The notes: generated by a model from the sequence alone, not told the origin. A stretch of DNA of 35,036 nt from Sulfurovum sp. (GCA_027063305.1 JAMORY010000026.1:1-35036), one strand, 5' to 3'; positions 22,802-31,667 are shown, counted from the stretch's first letter. Numbers and translations are program-made.

Positions 22802-24034
22802 CTACCCCGGTAATCCGTCCACTCTTGGGCTCAATAACCATTTAAAATAAATAGCGATATAAATAACAAACGGCAGACTCCATACAAGTGCTGAACTCAT
22901 ATACAGCAGCGTAGCATATGCAGGATAAAACGCAACTGCTGTTCGCAATCCTGTTGCCAACAAGATAAAGAAAATACTCAGACATATCCAACTGTTTCTT
23001 TCTTTGGCTATATCTCTACCCGTATGGACAATAGTAACAACAATCATCACTAGATAAAAAGAGAGTGTCCAGGCTCCGCTGGTGAGCACATGGATGAAGT
23101 CTCCGTTGTTATAATGCATACCTGTAAGATAGTTGTATCCAATAAGTCCGTATCCTATCGCGATAAGTACCGGTACTGTGATCAAAGCCCGAATGAGTCT
23201 CTTTCCGAGAATATTTTCCTCATCATAAGCGATAAAATCATTCAGTATTGCCAAAGAAGCACTGGCTACACCCAACGCAATCCATCCCAGTACTCTGTTT
23301 TCAGGATAAAAAAACTCTACAGTAGCAAAAAGAGCGATCATAAACATTGTGAGATTGTATGCAGGCGGTCTGGCAAAAAATATCTCTTCATTTTTTTCTT
23401 CAAGCTCTATGATCTCGTTGACCGCTTCTATATTCACTCTTCTAATAGAGAGTAGTATCAGTACCATAAAAATAGCCAACGAGATCTTGAGGATATCCAA
23501 GGCAGAAGTCGAAACAAGCCCAAATACTGATAAGTAAAACCATATCTGTGCCGCCTGTACTGCAACAAATCCATAAGCAATGCTCACATGTCTTTTGGCA
23601 GGATCTTGAAAGATAGGCTTGGCAACCAATGCGATAAGCCATGCAAAAAGAAATATATTGATAGCAGCAGCAGGATAAGGGCTAATGATGTCCATTAGCC
23701 AAAAAGATACTCTTCCAGCTATCCACAACCCAAAAAGATTACGAAGGGTATTGCCCACTATAGGAACAGTACCCGGGTAGAGTTCCGGTGCACCGGTAAA
23801 GATAAATGCTGCCATCCCCAAAAAGCCGACACCAAAAAGCATCTCATAAATATGCCATGACAAAGTATCACCGATAAACGGCAAAGTAATATAGCCGCTA
23901 TAGTAAAGCCCCCAAAGAACAATAGAAAGTATCATATACGGAGCCATAAGCAGAAATGCCGGTCTAAATCCATATGCCAAATAGATAGGGATATCACCTT
24001 CAGGATACGATTCGTAGTGTTTTGTTGCTGCCAT
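22802..24034 (-). CDS. NnrS-family membrane protein
   Basis: A 410-residue protein with about twelve hydrophobic segments. The N-terminus IYLAYGFRPAFLLMAPYM and the segments LSWHIYEMLFGVGFLGMAAFIFTGAPEL (cited as WHIYEMLFG at ~60-68 and FTGAPELYPG at ~78-87) and YFVM-type His-containing helices are diagnostic of NnrS, a heme- and copper-containing protein tied to nitric-oxide stress and denitrification. It follows the ABC ATPase gene with start and stop overlapping by one base, suggesting the operon SBP-permease-ATPase-nnrS. Confidence 0.88.
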   Translation of the reverse strand: MAATKHYESYPEGDIPIYLAYGFRPAFLLMAPYMILSIVLWGLYYSGYITLPFIGDTLSWHIYEMLFGVGFLGMAAFIFTGAPELYPGTVPIVGNTLRNLFGLWIAGRVSFWLMDIISPYPAAAINIFLFAWLIALVAKPIFQDPAKRHVSIAYGFVAVQAAQIWFYLSVFGLVSTSALDILKISLAIFMVLILLSIRRVNIEAVNEIIELEEKNEEIFFARPPAYNLTMFMIALFATVEFFYPENRVLGWIALGVASASLAILNDFIAYDEENILGKRLIRALITVPVLIAIGYGLIGYNYLTGMHYNNGDFIHVLTSGAWTLSFYLVMIVVTIVHTGRDIAKERNSWICLSIFFILLATGLRTAVAFYPAYATLLYMSSALVWSLPFVIYIAIYFKWLLSPRVDGLPG

Positions 24035-24771
24035 TACTTAAACTCCAGTTCAAATGTCTCTATAATCTTTTTATCACTTAGCAGTTCTGCCATTTTACTA
24101 TAGACATATTCATCACTTCTCTCGATCTGAGGTATATCAAAAGTAAACTCTTTAACGATCCGTCCCGGATCAGGCTCCAGAAGCAGTATCTTGTCACTTA
24201 GCCTGATCGCTTCCATAATATCATGGGTAATGAAAAATATCGTCAGCTCTTTGTTGCGTATCATCTCCATGATATGATCTTGCAACTCCCTTTTAAGCCC
24301 GATATCCAAAGCTGAGAACGGCTCATCCAGAAACAGCAGTTTTGGCTTGGTAACCAGCGCTCTTGCAAAGGAGACCCGCTGGCTCATACCGCCGCTAAGC
24401 TCTTTGGGAAATTTATCAAAATCTTTCTCTTCGAGATCAAACTTCAAAGCGATCTCTTTGGCTCTTTCTTCTCTCTCTTTGACCGGGACACCCATCGCTT
24501 TGAGTCCAAAGGCGATATTGTCTATGACATTTTTCCAGGGAAGCAGTCTGGGGTCCTGAAAGGCGATAGACTGTGTCTTAAAACTATTCTCTATTTTTCC
24601 TTCCTGTCTGTCAAGAAGTCCTGCACAGAGTCGCAGCAGTGTTGTCTTTCCGCCTCCGCTGGGTCCGACAATGGAAACTACCTCACCTTCATTAATTTCA
24701 AAACTGATATTATCTAAAATCGTATCGTACCCAAAGGAGAAGCTCAGGTTCTCTACTTTTAATCTCGCCAT
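24034..24771 (-). CDS. ABC transporter ATP-binding protein (NitT/TauT type)
   Basis: A 245-residue ABC ATPase: Walker A GPSGGGKTT (~36-44), Q-loop AFQDPRLLPW (~70-79), signature LSGGMSQRVSFARAL (~124-138), Walker B LLFLDEPFSALD (~144-155), H-loop FFITHDIMEA. DPRLLPW and the overall length match the nitrate/sulfonate/thiamine-precursor subfamily. It overlaps the permease gene by 13 bases and NnrS gene by one. The substrate is unknown. Confidence 0.92.
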   Translation of the reverse strand: MARLKVENLSFSFGYDTILDNISFEINEGEVVSIVGPSGGGKTTLLRLCAGLLDRQEGKIENSFKTQSIAFQDPRLLPWKNVIDNIAFGLKAMGVPVKEREERAKEIALKFDLEEKDFDKFPKELSGGMSQRVSFARALVTKPKLLFLDEPFSALDIGLKRELQDHIMEMIRNKELTIFFITHDIMEAIRLSDKILLLEPDPGRIVKEFTFDIPQIERSDEYVYSKMAELLSDKKIIETFELEFK

Positions 24772-25541
24772 TTTTCCACCTCTCTTTTGATAGGTTCAAG
24801 GAAGATATATTCGGCAATCATCAGTAAACCGACCATAGCAACTACAATAGCAAGAGCAGAAGCAGTATCAAGCTGACTTCTTGCCATTGCCAGAGCGGCA
24901 CCCAATCCATCACTCGTTGCCAAAAGCTCTGCCATCACAACAATCTTCCAAGCCATACCCAGTGCGGCTACCCATGCGGGAAAGACATAGGAGAAGATAT
25001 GCGGCAGATAGATGTCGAAGAACTTCATCCACAAAGGAACCTTGAAAATATCCGCCATCTCTTCAAATTTGTCTTCAAGAGTTCTGGTTCCCTGCAACGC
25101 ACCGACGAATACAATAGGCAAAGAGGCGACAATAACGGTAAATTCGACCGTTGCATCCCCCATACCGAACCAGATCATGGCAAGCACGATCCATGCAATA
25201 GGAGGCATTCCCATTAAAATAGTGACGATAGGACGGCTTACAATAGAAGCTGTCACAAAAAATCCGGCCAATAGTCCAAAAGTCGTACCCACGACCAAGG
25301 AAATACCAAACCCAACCATGGCACGGCGAAGTGTGACCATGAGGTTTTCCATGAATCCATTGTCACTAAAAAGTGTCCAAAGTGTCCCAAAAGTCTCCAA
25401 AGGCGAAGGAAGAATCAAATCTCCATAAATCTGGTTGCCGATATCCCATGCCGCGATAAAGAGAAATATCGAAGCGACCGCTCCCCAGCCGCTCCAGAGA
25501 TAGGCGGGGAAATCCCTTAGAATTTTAAACAGTGATTTCAC
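24759..25541 (-). CDS. ABC transporter permease (NitT/TauT type)
   Basis: A 260-residue permease with about six hydrophobic segments; the EAA loop, EEMADIFKVPLWMKFFDIYLP (cited as ADIFKVPLWMKFFDIYLP), is typical of the SsuC/TauC/NrtB group. It starts at GTG, which overlaps the stop of the binding-protein gene (GTGA), and overlaps the ATPase gene at its end. Confidence 0.92.
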   Translation of the reverse strand: MKSLFKILRDFPAYLWSGWGAVASIFLFIAAWDIGNQIYGDLILPSPLETFGTLWTLFSDNGFMENLMVTLRRAMVGFGISLVVGTTFGLLAGFFVTASIVSRPIVTILMGMPPIAWIVLAMIWFGMGDATVEFTVIVASLPIVFVGALQGTRTLEDKFEEMADIFKVPLWMKFFDIYLPHIFSYVFPAWVAALGMAWKIVVMAELLATSDGLGAALAMARSQLDTASALAIVVAMVGLLMIAEYIFLEPIKREVEKWRD

Positions 25542-26521
25542 TCTTGTGCATCCTTGATGTAGAAGTTCTCATCAGGCAGCATACCGCCGATGATCTTCGG
25601 ATTCTCTTCTTTGAGTACAGAGAAGAAAAAATCCAGCTCCTCTTTGGAATCGATGGCTTTTTTGACATCCAGCTGCACATGAGCAATGGAGTCACCAATG
25701 GCATCGGCATTGAACATTTCAACATACTTGACCACAAGTTCCCCTGCCTCTTTCGGGTGTGTTTTATACCACTGCATCGCTTTGGCATAGGCTTCTTCAA
25801 AGGCTTTAATGATCTCTTTTTTCTCTAGCATATCACCGACTACGGCCATACCCGCTTGAGGGATCTTTGCTTCTCTTTTGTAGACATCTCCCCACTCTTT
25901 TTGGAGGTCTATCCCTCTAAAAACGGTCGGTGCGATAATGCTGACGGGAAACGATTTCGTTTTTCTAAGCACCATAGAGGTTGCAGGTTCGGGCAGCAAA
26001 ATATTGTCCGCTCTTCTCATAATGAGCTGTTGTGCCGCATCCATCGGGTTGGAGACATAGATCAGTTTGATATCCTCTTTGCTTAGTCCCTTTTTCTTCA
26101 TCACCGCTCTGAGTACAAGATCGGGCATATCACCACGCCAAGGCACTACCAGTTCAGAACCTTTGAGATCTTCAAGATGTTTGATATTTTCATCTCTGAC
26201 AAGTATTTGCAAAATACCCCACACGGAAACATTGAGCATTTTGATCGGCTGTTTTTTGTTGTAGAGAATGGAAGCGACATTGGTTGGCACGGCTACAAAG
26301 TCCACCTCTTTGTTGATGATCATCGCCCGCAGCTGATCGGGGTTCTTCCACATTTTGAATTCGATCTTGTCGGCAAACTCTTTAAGTGCACCATCCTCTA
26401 TCATTTTAAAGACCGGATGAGAAACGCTTGCCGCAGGTCCTGCAATGATGATCTTTTCTAGTTTCTGTGATGCTGTCGAAAGTGTCAACAGTGTAAAGAA
26501 TGCGAATAGTATTCTTTTCAT
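25538..26521 (-). CDS. ABC transporter substrate-binding protein (NitT/TauT type)
   Basis: A ~327-residue periplasmic binding protein. The start at 26521 gives a signal peptide (KRILFAFFTLLTLSTA) and an AAAGGAGT site; a longer reading from 26572 would run over the Fur-box-like palindrome. The mature protein has VDFVAVPTNVASILYNKKQ, ILQILVRDENIKHLEDLKG and MRRADNILLPEPATSMVL (each a landmark), in the pattern of SsuA/NMT1-like proteins. It is first in the SBP-permease-ATPase-NnrS operon. The Fur-box-like site upstream suggests an iron-linked ligand or metal-dependent control; the ligand is not predictable. Confidence 0.88.
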   Translation of the reverse strand: MKRILFAFFTLLTLSTASQKLEKIIIAGPAASVSHPVFKMIEDGALKEFADKIEFKMWKNPDQLRAMIINKEVDFVAVPTNVASILYNKKQPIKMLNVSVWGILQILVRDENIKHLEDLKGSELVVPWRGDMPDLVLRAVMKKKGLSKEDIKLIYVSNPMDAAQQLIMRRADNILLPEPATSMVLRKTKSFPVSIIAPTVFRGIDLQKEWGDVYKREAKIPQAGMAVVGDMLEKKEIIKAFEEAYAKAMQWYKTHPKEAGELVVKYVEMFNADAIGDSIAHVQLDVKKAIDSKEELDFFFSVLKEENPKIIGGMLPDENFYIKDAQE

Positions 26522-26556
26522 AAAAAACTCCTTTGTTTTTTCGTATTGTACGATTA

Positions 26557-26571
26557 TGATATTAATTATCA
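26557..26571. promoter_or_regulatory. Fur-box-like site before the SBP gene
   Basis: TGATATTAATTATCA, in the 60-base gap between FTR1 and SBP genes, matches the Fur 7-1-7 pattern (TGATAAT-N-ATTATCA) at most positions. Its exact reverse complement occurs at 34339-34353 before the fur-family gene. Confidence 0.6.
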
Positions 26572-26581
26572 TTGATTTTAA

Positions 26582-28591
26582 TCAACTTTGTGCTTTTTTT
26601 CTTTTACTGTATATAAAAAACACCAAGAGGATTAGTACAATTATGATCTGGGAAAGTGTTGTTTCCAGTGTCGGGGAGTATCCGAAATAGTCACGCAGCC
26701 ATTGCCAGTCGTGCAAATATTCTGACGGTGTGGCACTTATCATATTTGCCGTTTGCAATCCTCTGATCCCGGCTCCGGTAAATATAACTGCAAGTAGTGA
26801 TAAAAAGACTCCTGTAACACTAAAAAGTAAATTTATGGGAAGTTTCTTTATCCCTTTTACAATAGTTACAGCAACAACTATTATAAAAAATAGTCCTGCC
26901 AAAAATCCAAACCATACTGCTTGCGGGTCTGATTCGTTTGCCAGAGTTTCATAAAAAAGAACTGTCTCAAACCCCTCTCTGTAAACCACGATAAACCCTA
27001 TAAAAAGTAGTGTCCACAAACTGCCACCTTTTATTGATTTTTGGGTTAATTCTTTTGCATACTCCACCCAGCCTTTCGAGTAGGTATTATGAAAGATCCA
27101 AGCCGTGACAAATATAAGCATAGCTGAGGCTATCAAAGCACTCACACCTTCTATCATCTCTCTATTTGAAGTTGAGATCGAGATGATCTCTTTTGCTGCA
27201 TAATAAGTCACAAATGAACCAATAACTCCAAGTGCCACTCCTGCATATAGATAAAACTTTGATCTCTTTGCAGTAAATAAAGATAAAAGTATAGCAATAA
27301 CTAAAATAGCCTCTAATCCTTCTCTTACTATGATCATAGCTGACTGGATAAATGAGCCGCTGTATGACAGTTTGGTTTCCAAAACCTTTTGTGCATCAAA
27401 AAGCTCTTTTTTTAACTCTTTTGTAGTGTTGGCAACCAAGTTTTTATCTTTTTTTGAGATTAAATATCCAAGCCCTTTTATATCGCCATATCCGTCCCAA
27501 AACAATCCTTCAAGTCTGTTTGCAAGAGACGGGTCTCTTGGAATTAGTCTGCCTTCTATATCCGGGTCAAAAAAACTATAAGCTTCAAGTCTAAAAAATT
27601 CAGCCCCTTTAAAATCATTTTTTTCAACCATCTGCTCCATAGCATTTAAAGAGTTTATTACATTTTCTACAAGCTCTTTTGGCGTCTCTTTTACCTCTTT
27701 TAATCCTGTGGCTTCAAGTAAAAGCTTTTTAGCTTCTTTTGTAAGATTGCTTACTTCTTTTTTGCCTGTTTTATTTTGAATATTTGTGATAATTTTTTCA
27801 TAAATATTTAAAAGCTCATTAAAGGTCTTTTCATCTAAGTTTCCACTAATTGAGAGGATTCTCTCTTTTGCTCTTGCACTAAAAATAACAGCTTCAGTGT
27901 ATTCAAGAGAGTTTTTAATATTGCCTTCATCATCTACACCGTTACTATAATCAAAAGCAGTGAGTTTGTTGTATCTTATAAAAGACTTCACCTCTTGTTC
28001 GAACTTTTGCTTAGATACTTTTTGAGATTTCAGAGTGATGATAATCTTTTGTAACTCTTTTATATATTTTTTAAAAGAGTCTAAATTTCTGCTTTTTATA
28101 GCAATGTAAAGATTGTCAAATAGGGCTTTATTCATCGGTTTGCCAACTATATCGAGATATTCTTTTATAAAAAAGAGCATCTCCAATGGTTTGTATATAG
28201 TTTTCAAGTCCGATTTTTCAAGCTTTACAAAAAGATTTTTTATCTTTTTGCTAAAAAGAGCATCTTTATCTATATTTTCTTCATATCCATCTATTAAATC
28301 ATAAAGCTTTTTATCATAAGCACTTGATTCCATTTTTGCTAAAAATGAAGCTTTTGATTTGAGAAACTCTTCTGTAGTGTTACTACTTTTAAGTTTCTCT
28401 AACTCATCAACAATATTTAGCTTAGTAGCACTCTCTTCAAAAAAATCAAACTTACTATCATCAAAAGGCTCACTCTTTAAAAGAGTGATATTTTTTTTAA
28501 AAATTTCTTGATCTATTTTTGCCTTTTGCTCCCAAAGCTCCATTGAAAAAAGCGATGTTATCGTTAAAATTAGCAAAACAATTTTTTTCAT
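26582..28591 (-). CDS. FTR1-family iron permease with long periplasmic N-terminal domain
   Basis: A 669-residue protein. Residues 1-~15 are a signal peptide, ~16-400 are a helical, Lys/Glu-rich soluble region, and ~410-660 form a polytopic FTR1 domain with both signature motifs, REGLEAILVIA (~416-426) and YREGFETVLFYE (~542-553). In FTR1/EfeU proteins the Glu residues of R-E-G-x-E form the iron path. The ~400-residue N-terminal extension resembles the ones in bacterial FTR1 proteins without separate EfeO. It overlaps the cytochrome gene start by ATGA-type 4 bases. Strongly AT-rich compared with neighbours, so possibly acquired. Confidence 0.9.
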   Translation of the reverse strand: MKKIVLLILTITSLFSMELWEQKAKIDQEIFKKNITLLKSEPFDDSKFDFFEESATKLNIVDELEKLKSSNTTEEFLKSKASFLAKMESSAYDKKLYDLIDGYEENIDKDALFSKKIKNLFVKLEKSDLKTIYKPLEMLFFIKEYLDIVGKPMNKALFDNLYIAIKSRNLDSFKKYIKELQKIIITLKSQKVSKQKFEQEVKSFIRYNKLTAFDYSNGVDDEGNIKNSLEYTEAVIFSARAKERILSISGNLDEKTFNELLNIYEKIITNIQNKTGKKEVSNLTKEAKKLLLEATGLKEVKETPKELVENVINSLNAMEQMVEKNDFKGAEFFRLEAYSFFDPDIEGRLIPRDPSLANRLEGLFWDGYGDIKGLGYLISKKDKNLVANTTKELKKELFDAQKVLETKLSYSGSFIQSAMIIVREGLEAILVIAILLSLFTAKRSKFYLYAGVALGVIGSFVTYYAAKEIISISTSNREMIEGVSALIASAMLIFVTAWIFHNTYSKGWVEYAKELTQKSIKGGSLWTLLFIGFIVVYREGFETVLFYETLANESDPQAVWFGFLAGLFFIIVVAVTIVKGIKKLPINLLFSVTGVFLSLLAVIFTGAGIRGLQTANMISATPSEYLHDWQWLRDYFGYSPTLETTLSQIIIVLILLVFFIYSKRKKAQS

Positions 28592-30087
28592 AAATCAACC
28601 TTTTTTTTATCACTTGCCATTAAAAATTTTGGTATTGGAAAATTTCTATGAAGTGTTTTTATAATCAACTCCTCATAAGCTATTTTATACCAAAGATTTG
28701 CCTCTAAATTTGCTACTTGCACTCCATCTTTTAATGGCACTTTATAAGTAATTATTTGATGTCCTCTTGGCGGAATTGTAGGACGAGTTAAGATAATATC
28801 AGCCGTTTTAAACGTCATATGATCCATTATAACTTTGCCGTTTTTATCTAAAAATCGCTCAGCCCAGATCACTACATCTTTATCTCTGTCGCTTGCTCCG
28901 TTATCATAGATGACTTTCCCATTTTGATCTACTACTTTTAGCTCAAGCCACATATGTTTTTGATCTACAACTCCGGTTGGCAGGTTGTGTCCGGCTCCTA
29001 TATTGCTCACTTTTACTTTTACTTCCAAATAGTTATCTGCGATTTCAGAAGAGACAATCTCGACTCTTGCAGCAGCTTTTAAAAATTTTTCTGTAATTGG
29101 TTTTTGTTTATCTATCAATCTAAAATACTCTTTTACATCAACTCCGGGCAATACTCCGCCTCTTAAAAATAGAAGCTTCTCTTTTAAAGAAGTATCTTGC
29201 AAAACATGATTTCCACCCCAAAAGTTATGAGAGTATTTTTTAGGTTTTTCAATAATTCCATTTTGTAAATTTGCTATAAATTTTATTGGTTCATAATTCA
29301 TATGACAATCTTGACAAGTGACATCATTTTTTGCATACCAGCTATCTTTCCACTCATCATACGTACTTTGCGCTTTTAGCACTTTGTTTGATGGCGTAAC
29401 GGGCGGATAATATCGCTCATTATGACAAGCTCCGCAAAACTCCGCACTTTTTAGAAGTTCGTTCGTTTTGGCACTTCCGAATGCTCTGGCATGATCTTTG
29501 GGGCTTGCCAATATGGCAGCGCCACTTAGATTGTCATACGCTTTGTTTAAGTCGAACGTAATAGCACCGTTTCCTTTATTTGCATCCGCATGCGTTGCCG
29601 TGTGGCAAAATACGCAAGCTAAACCTTCTGTTTGAACATCACTTGGCTCTACTGTAGTTATGGGATTGATTCTTCCCATTGTAACTTCCATAGGATTATG
29701 GCAGCTATCACAAAACCGTGAAAGTTCTTCTCCATGATGATTTTTTTTGTAATCGGCATTTACTTCAATAGAGTTTTCATAAACCAAATCCCTACCACTT
29801 ATGCTATGAAGTGATGGCACCCACTCTTCAAACTCTTTTTTATGGCACTTTACGCAACTGCTTGAACTTGGTATCGCTTTGGGGCTTCCCATTTTGCCGT
29901 CTGCGGTTTTGATCTCACCCGGGAAAAAAGGATTATCTTTTCCCCAAGGAGTTGAGTAAAAATTTATATCTTCTATATCGATACCCTTATACTCTTTTTT
30001 GGGTGTCAGTGCATAGATTGCGCCGACACCCAAAATACAGGCAGCCAATACGACCAAAACGGTTTTTTGGTATTTATCTATTTTCAT
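28588..30087 (-). CDS. pentaheme cytochrome c, membrane-anchored
   Basis: A 499-residue protein with an N-terminal anchor or uncleaved signal (TVLVVLAACILGVGAIYAL) and five CxxCH motifs: CVKCH (~78), CDSCH (~127), CVFCH (~159), CGACH (~216) and CQDCH (~259). The first two hemes lie in a NrfA/c554-type helical arrangement (HKKEFEEW follows heme 1). The last ~180 residues form a beta-rich module with VSNIGAGHNLPTG (~360) seen in several multiheme cytochromes. It overlaps FTR1 downstream and the small membrane protein upstream, implying a joint function: electron delivery to or from iron in the periplasm. Confidence 0.88.
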   Translation of the reverse strand: MKIDKYQKTVLVVLAACILGVGAIYALTPKKEYKGIDIEDINFYSTPWGKDNPFFPGEIKTADGKMGSPKAIPSSSSCVKCHKKEFEEWVPSLHSISGRDLVYENSIEVNADYKKNHHGEELSRFCDSCHNPMEVTMGRINPITTVEPSDVQTEGLACVFCHTATHADANKGNGAITFDLNKAYDNLSGAAILASPKDHARAFGSAKTNELLKSAEFCGACHNERYYPPVTPSNKVLKAQSTYDEWKDSWYAKNDVTCQDCHMNYEPIKFIANLQNGIIEKPKKYSHNFWGGNHVLQDTSLKEKLLFLRGGVLPGVDVKEYFRLIDKQKPITEKFLKAAARVEIVSSEIADNYLEVKVKVSNIGAGHNLPTGVVDQKHMWLELKVVDQNGKVIYDNGASDRDKDVVIWAERFLDKNGKVIMDHMTFKTADIILTRPTIPPRGHQIITYKVPLKDGVQVANLEANLWYKIAYEELIIKTLHRNFPIPKFLMASDKKKVDL

Positions 30088-30509
30088 TTGCGTTCCTTCT
30101 TCACCATAGAAAGGTGGATGATAAAAAGCAGCGTCACTCCGACAGCTGCCGCCAGGTGGATAAGCGAGATCAGGTCATAGGTTTCAAACCGGTAATAGAC
30201 AGGTGTGAAAAAATAGCTGACATAGGGAATAAAATGCACAAGCCCGCTTGCAAGGGTAATCAGAAATATCCATAGAAGAAGATATGCGGTATTGACGAAG
30301 AGAGGACGGTTACACTTTGCTTTGTTACTCTTTATATGTTTTGGTACGGCATACCCCAAGTATAAAGCAAAAAATAAACCTATCCACAGATGAAAGTGCA
30401 TTACCAGTTCACCGGCTCCCCAGTTAAGAGGAGCCAGAAAGTAGTACGCAAATCCGCTAGCCAGCAAACATGTAGTCACCGCTACAGAGATCAGTGCAAA
30501 GTACTTCAT
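30084..30509 (-). CDS. small four-helix membrane protein, probable b-type cytochrome
   Basis: A 141-residue protein with four predicted membrane helices (~4-26, 36-56, 71-93, 108-131). His residues occur near the membrane faces in helices 2, 3 and 4 (MHFHLW, GLVHFIP, LIHLAA and IIHLSM), as in di-heme b-type membrane cytochromes. No family name is certain. It is encoded between the imelysin-like and pentaheme cytochrome genes with overlaps at both ends (TAATG and ATGA types), so it probably passes electrons between the quinone pool and the pentaheme cytochrome. That role is inferred. Confidence 0.65.
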   Translation of the reverse strand: MKYFALISVAVTTCLLASGFAYYFLAPLNWGAGELVMHFHLWIGLFFALYLGYAVPKHIKSNKAKCNRPLFVNTAYLLLWIFLITLASGLVHFIPYVSYFFTPVYYRFETYDLISLIHLAAAVGVTLLFIIHLSMVKKERK

Positions 30510-31543
30510 TATATATCAGGAGTGATATTGAGTTTTTTTGCAGCTTTTGCCACAAGTGCACTGAGCTTGTCCGCCATATCCTGAGCTTTCGCCGCATAGG
30601 CATCGGCATCTTCAGGTTTGAATTTCTTGCCTGCCTCTTCTGCCATATAGATATCGTCTACGAATGATACCAGGTCGAAAAATGCCAGTTTGATCTGCTT
30701 GTCAAGTGCAGGATCTTTTTTTGCCAGTTCCGGACTAATAGCTTCCATGTAGGCAACTTTCAAACCGCCACTGATACCTTTGATATCAAAGATTCTCGAA
30801 AGTGCGATAAAGGCTTCCGACTTCCCAAGGATCTTTCCGTTTTTCCAGTCTTCAAAATAATCACCCATCGTCGGTATCATGGTAAGTTCAGCTGTAAAGA
30901 CATCTTTGAGTGTCATATCCAGATTTTTGATGTCCTTGACAAGATTTGCAGTATGCTTCTCAAAATTTTCGGCAACACATTTCAGCCATTTCGCATTGGG
31001 CAGAACTTCCCCGGAAGTGATCTGACCGTCACCGTTAAGGTCCACTTTTTTGCCGACATAGGCTTCATGTGTTCCCCAGAGTGTCGGCTCAAGAAGATTG
31101 TGAAAAAAGTTTCCCGGTCTTTTGGTATTGAATTTGCATTTGCCGCCGCAGTCCAGATCATGGGGAGCGACATCTTCATTCCCTTCACTCGCAGGAATAC
31201 CCGCATCCAAAATCAGATCGTACTTAACCGTCTGCGGCATTCCCGCTACGATACCTTCGATGATCTCATAGTTGCTGGAAGCTTCTATCCAAGCTTTTTG
31301 CATCGCTTCCACATCTTTGGTAATATCCGCCTTGTTGGTTTCCCATGCCTTATCATAGTCAAAACCGGCTGCTTTGAGATCGCCGTAATAGTCATTTGCC
31401 AATGCTTTGAGCTTTTCTGCCTCCTTGTGAAGCTTTGTTGCATGCTCAAGTTCAAACTCTTTTACTTTATTCAAGCCGCTTTGTGCTGTCGCACCTGTTG
31501 CCAATGCCACTGTCACTACTGTAGAAATAATGATCTTTTTCAT
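30509..31543 (-). CDS. imelysin-like periplasmic protein with an EF-hand
   Basis: A 344-residue secreted protein (signal KKIIISTVVTVALATGATAQ) made largely of helices, resembling imelysin/EfeO-type iron-regulated proteins; landmarks are LEPTLWGTHEAYVG (~151-164, a GxHxxx-like motif), DVFTAELTMIPTMGDYFEDW and LAFFDLVSFVDDIYMAEE. A complete EF-hand loop, DLNGDGQITSGE (~168-179), is inserted after the His motif. Two Cys (DCGGKC) near residue 131 may bind metal or form a disulfide. It starts the imelysin-cytochrome b-pentaheme-FTR1 set. I am sure of the EF-hand and the export signal, less sure of the imelysin call. Confidence 0.65.
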   Translation of the reverse strand: MKKIIISTVVTVALATGATAQSGLNKVKEFELEHATKLHKEAEKLKALANDYYGDLKAAGFDYDKAWETNKADITKDVEAMQKAWIEASSNYEIIEGIVAGMPQTVKYDLILDAGIPASEGNEDVAPHDLDCGGKCKFNTKRPGNFFHNLLEPTLWGTHEAYVGKKVDLNGDGQITSGEVLPNAKWLKCVAENFEKHTANLVKDIKNLDMTLKDVFTAELTMIPTMGDYFEDWKNGKILGKSEAFIALSRIFDIKGISGGLKVAYMEAISPELAKKDPALDKQIKLAFFDLVSFVDDIYMAEEAGKKFKPEDADAYAAKAQDMADKLSALVAKAAKKLNITPDI

Positions 31544-31565
31544 TTTGTTTTTCCTTTTATTGTTG

Positions 31566-31655
31566 CTATAATGCAGGTTCGATAGTTTTTCTATTGAACA
31601 CCTCTGCTAAAGATATCTCTTTGAACGGACCTATCTTTAGCACCTCTTTCTTCAT
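31566..31655 (-). other. double-hairpin region between porin and imelysin genes, with an open 29-codon frame
   Basis: A 10-bp perfect stem GCTAAAGATA/TATCTTTAGC (31606-31641) and a second 8-bp stem (TTCGATAG/CTATTGAA, 31578-31598) lie between the porin stop and the imelysin gene. Neither is followed by a clear U-run on the minus strand. The same stretch is open for 29 codons starting at ATG (31653-31655), giving KKEVLKIGPFKEISLAEVF and then NRKTIEPAL, but without a good ribosome binding site. Regulatory RNA structure is the more likely reading. Confidence 0.4.
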
Positions 31656-31667
31656 ACAAAACAGTTT

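Noticed and set aside
22784-22802. Right attachment site repeating the tRNA 3' end
   Set aside because: GGGTTCT occurs near 22796 but the match is too short and runs into the nnrS stop region; no convincing att repeat.
30953-31585. Plus-strand frame of 210 codons over the imelysin-like gene
   Set aside because: Cys/Phe-rich antisense product; the minus-strand gene has a signal peptide, EF-hand and overlap with its neighbour.
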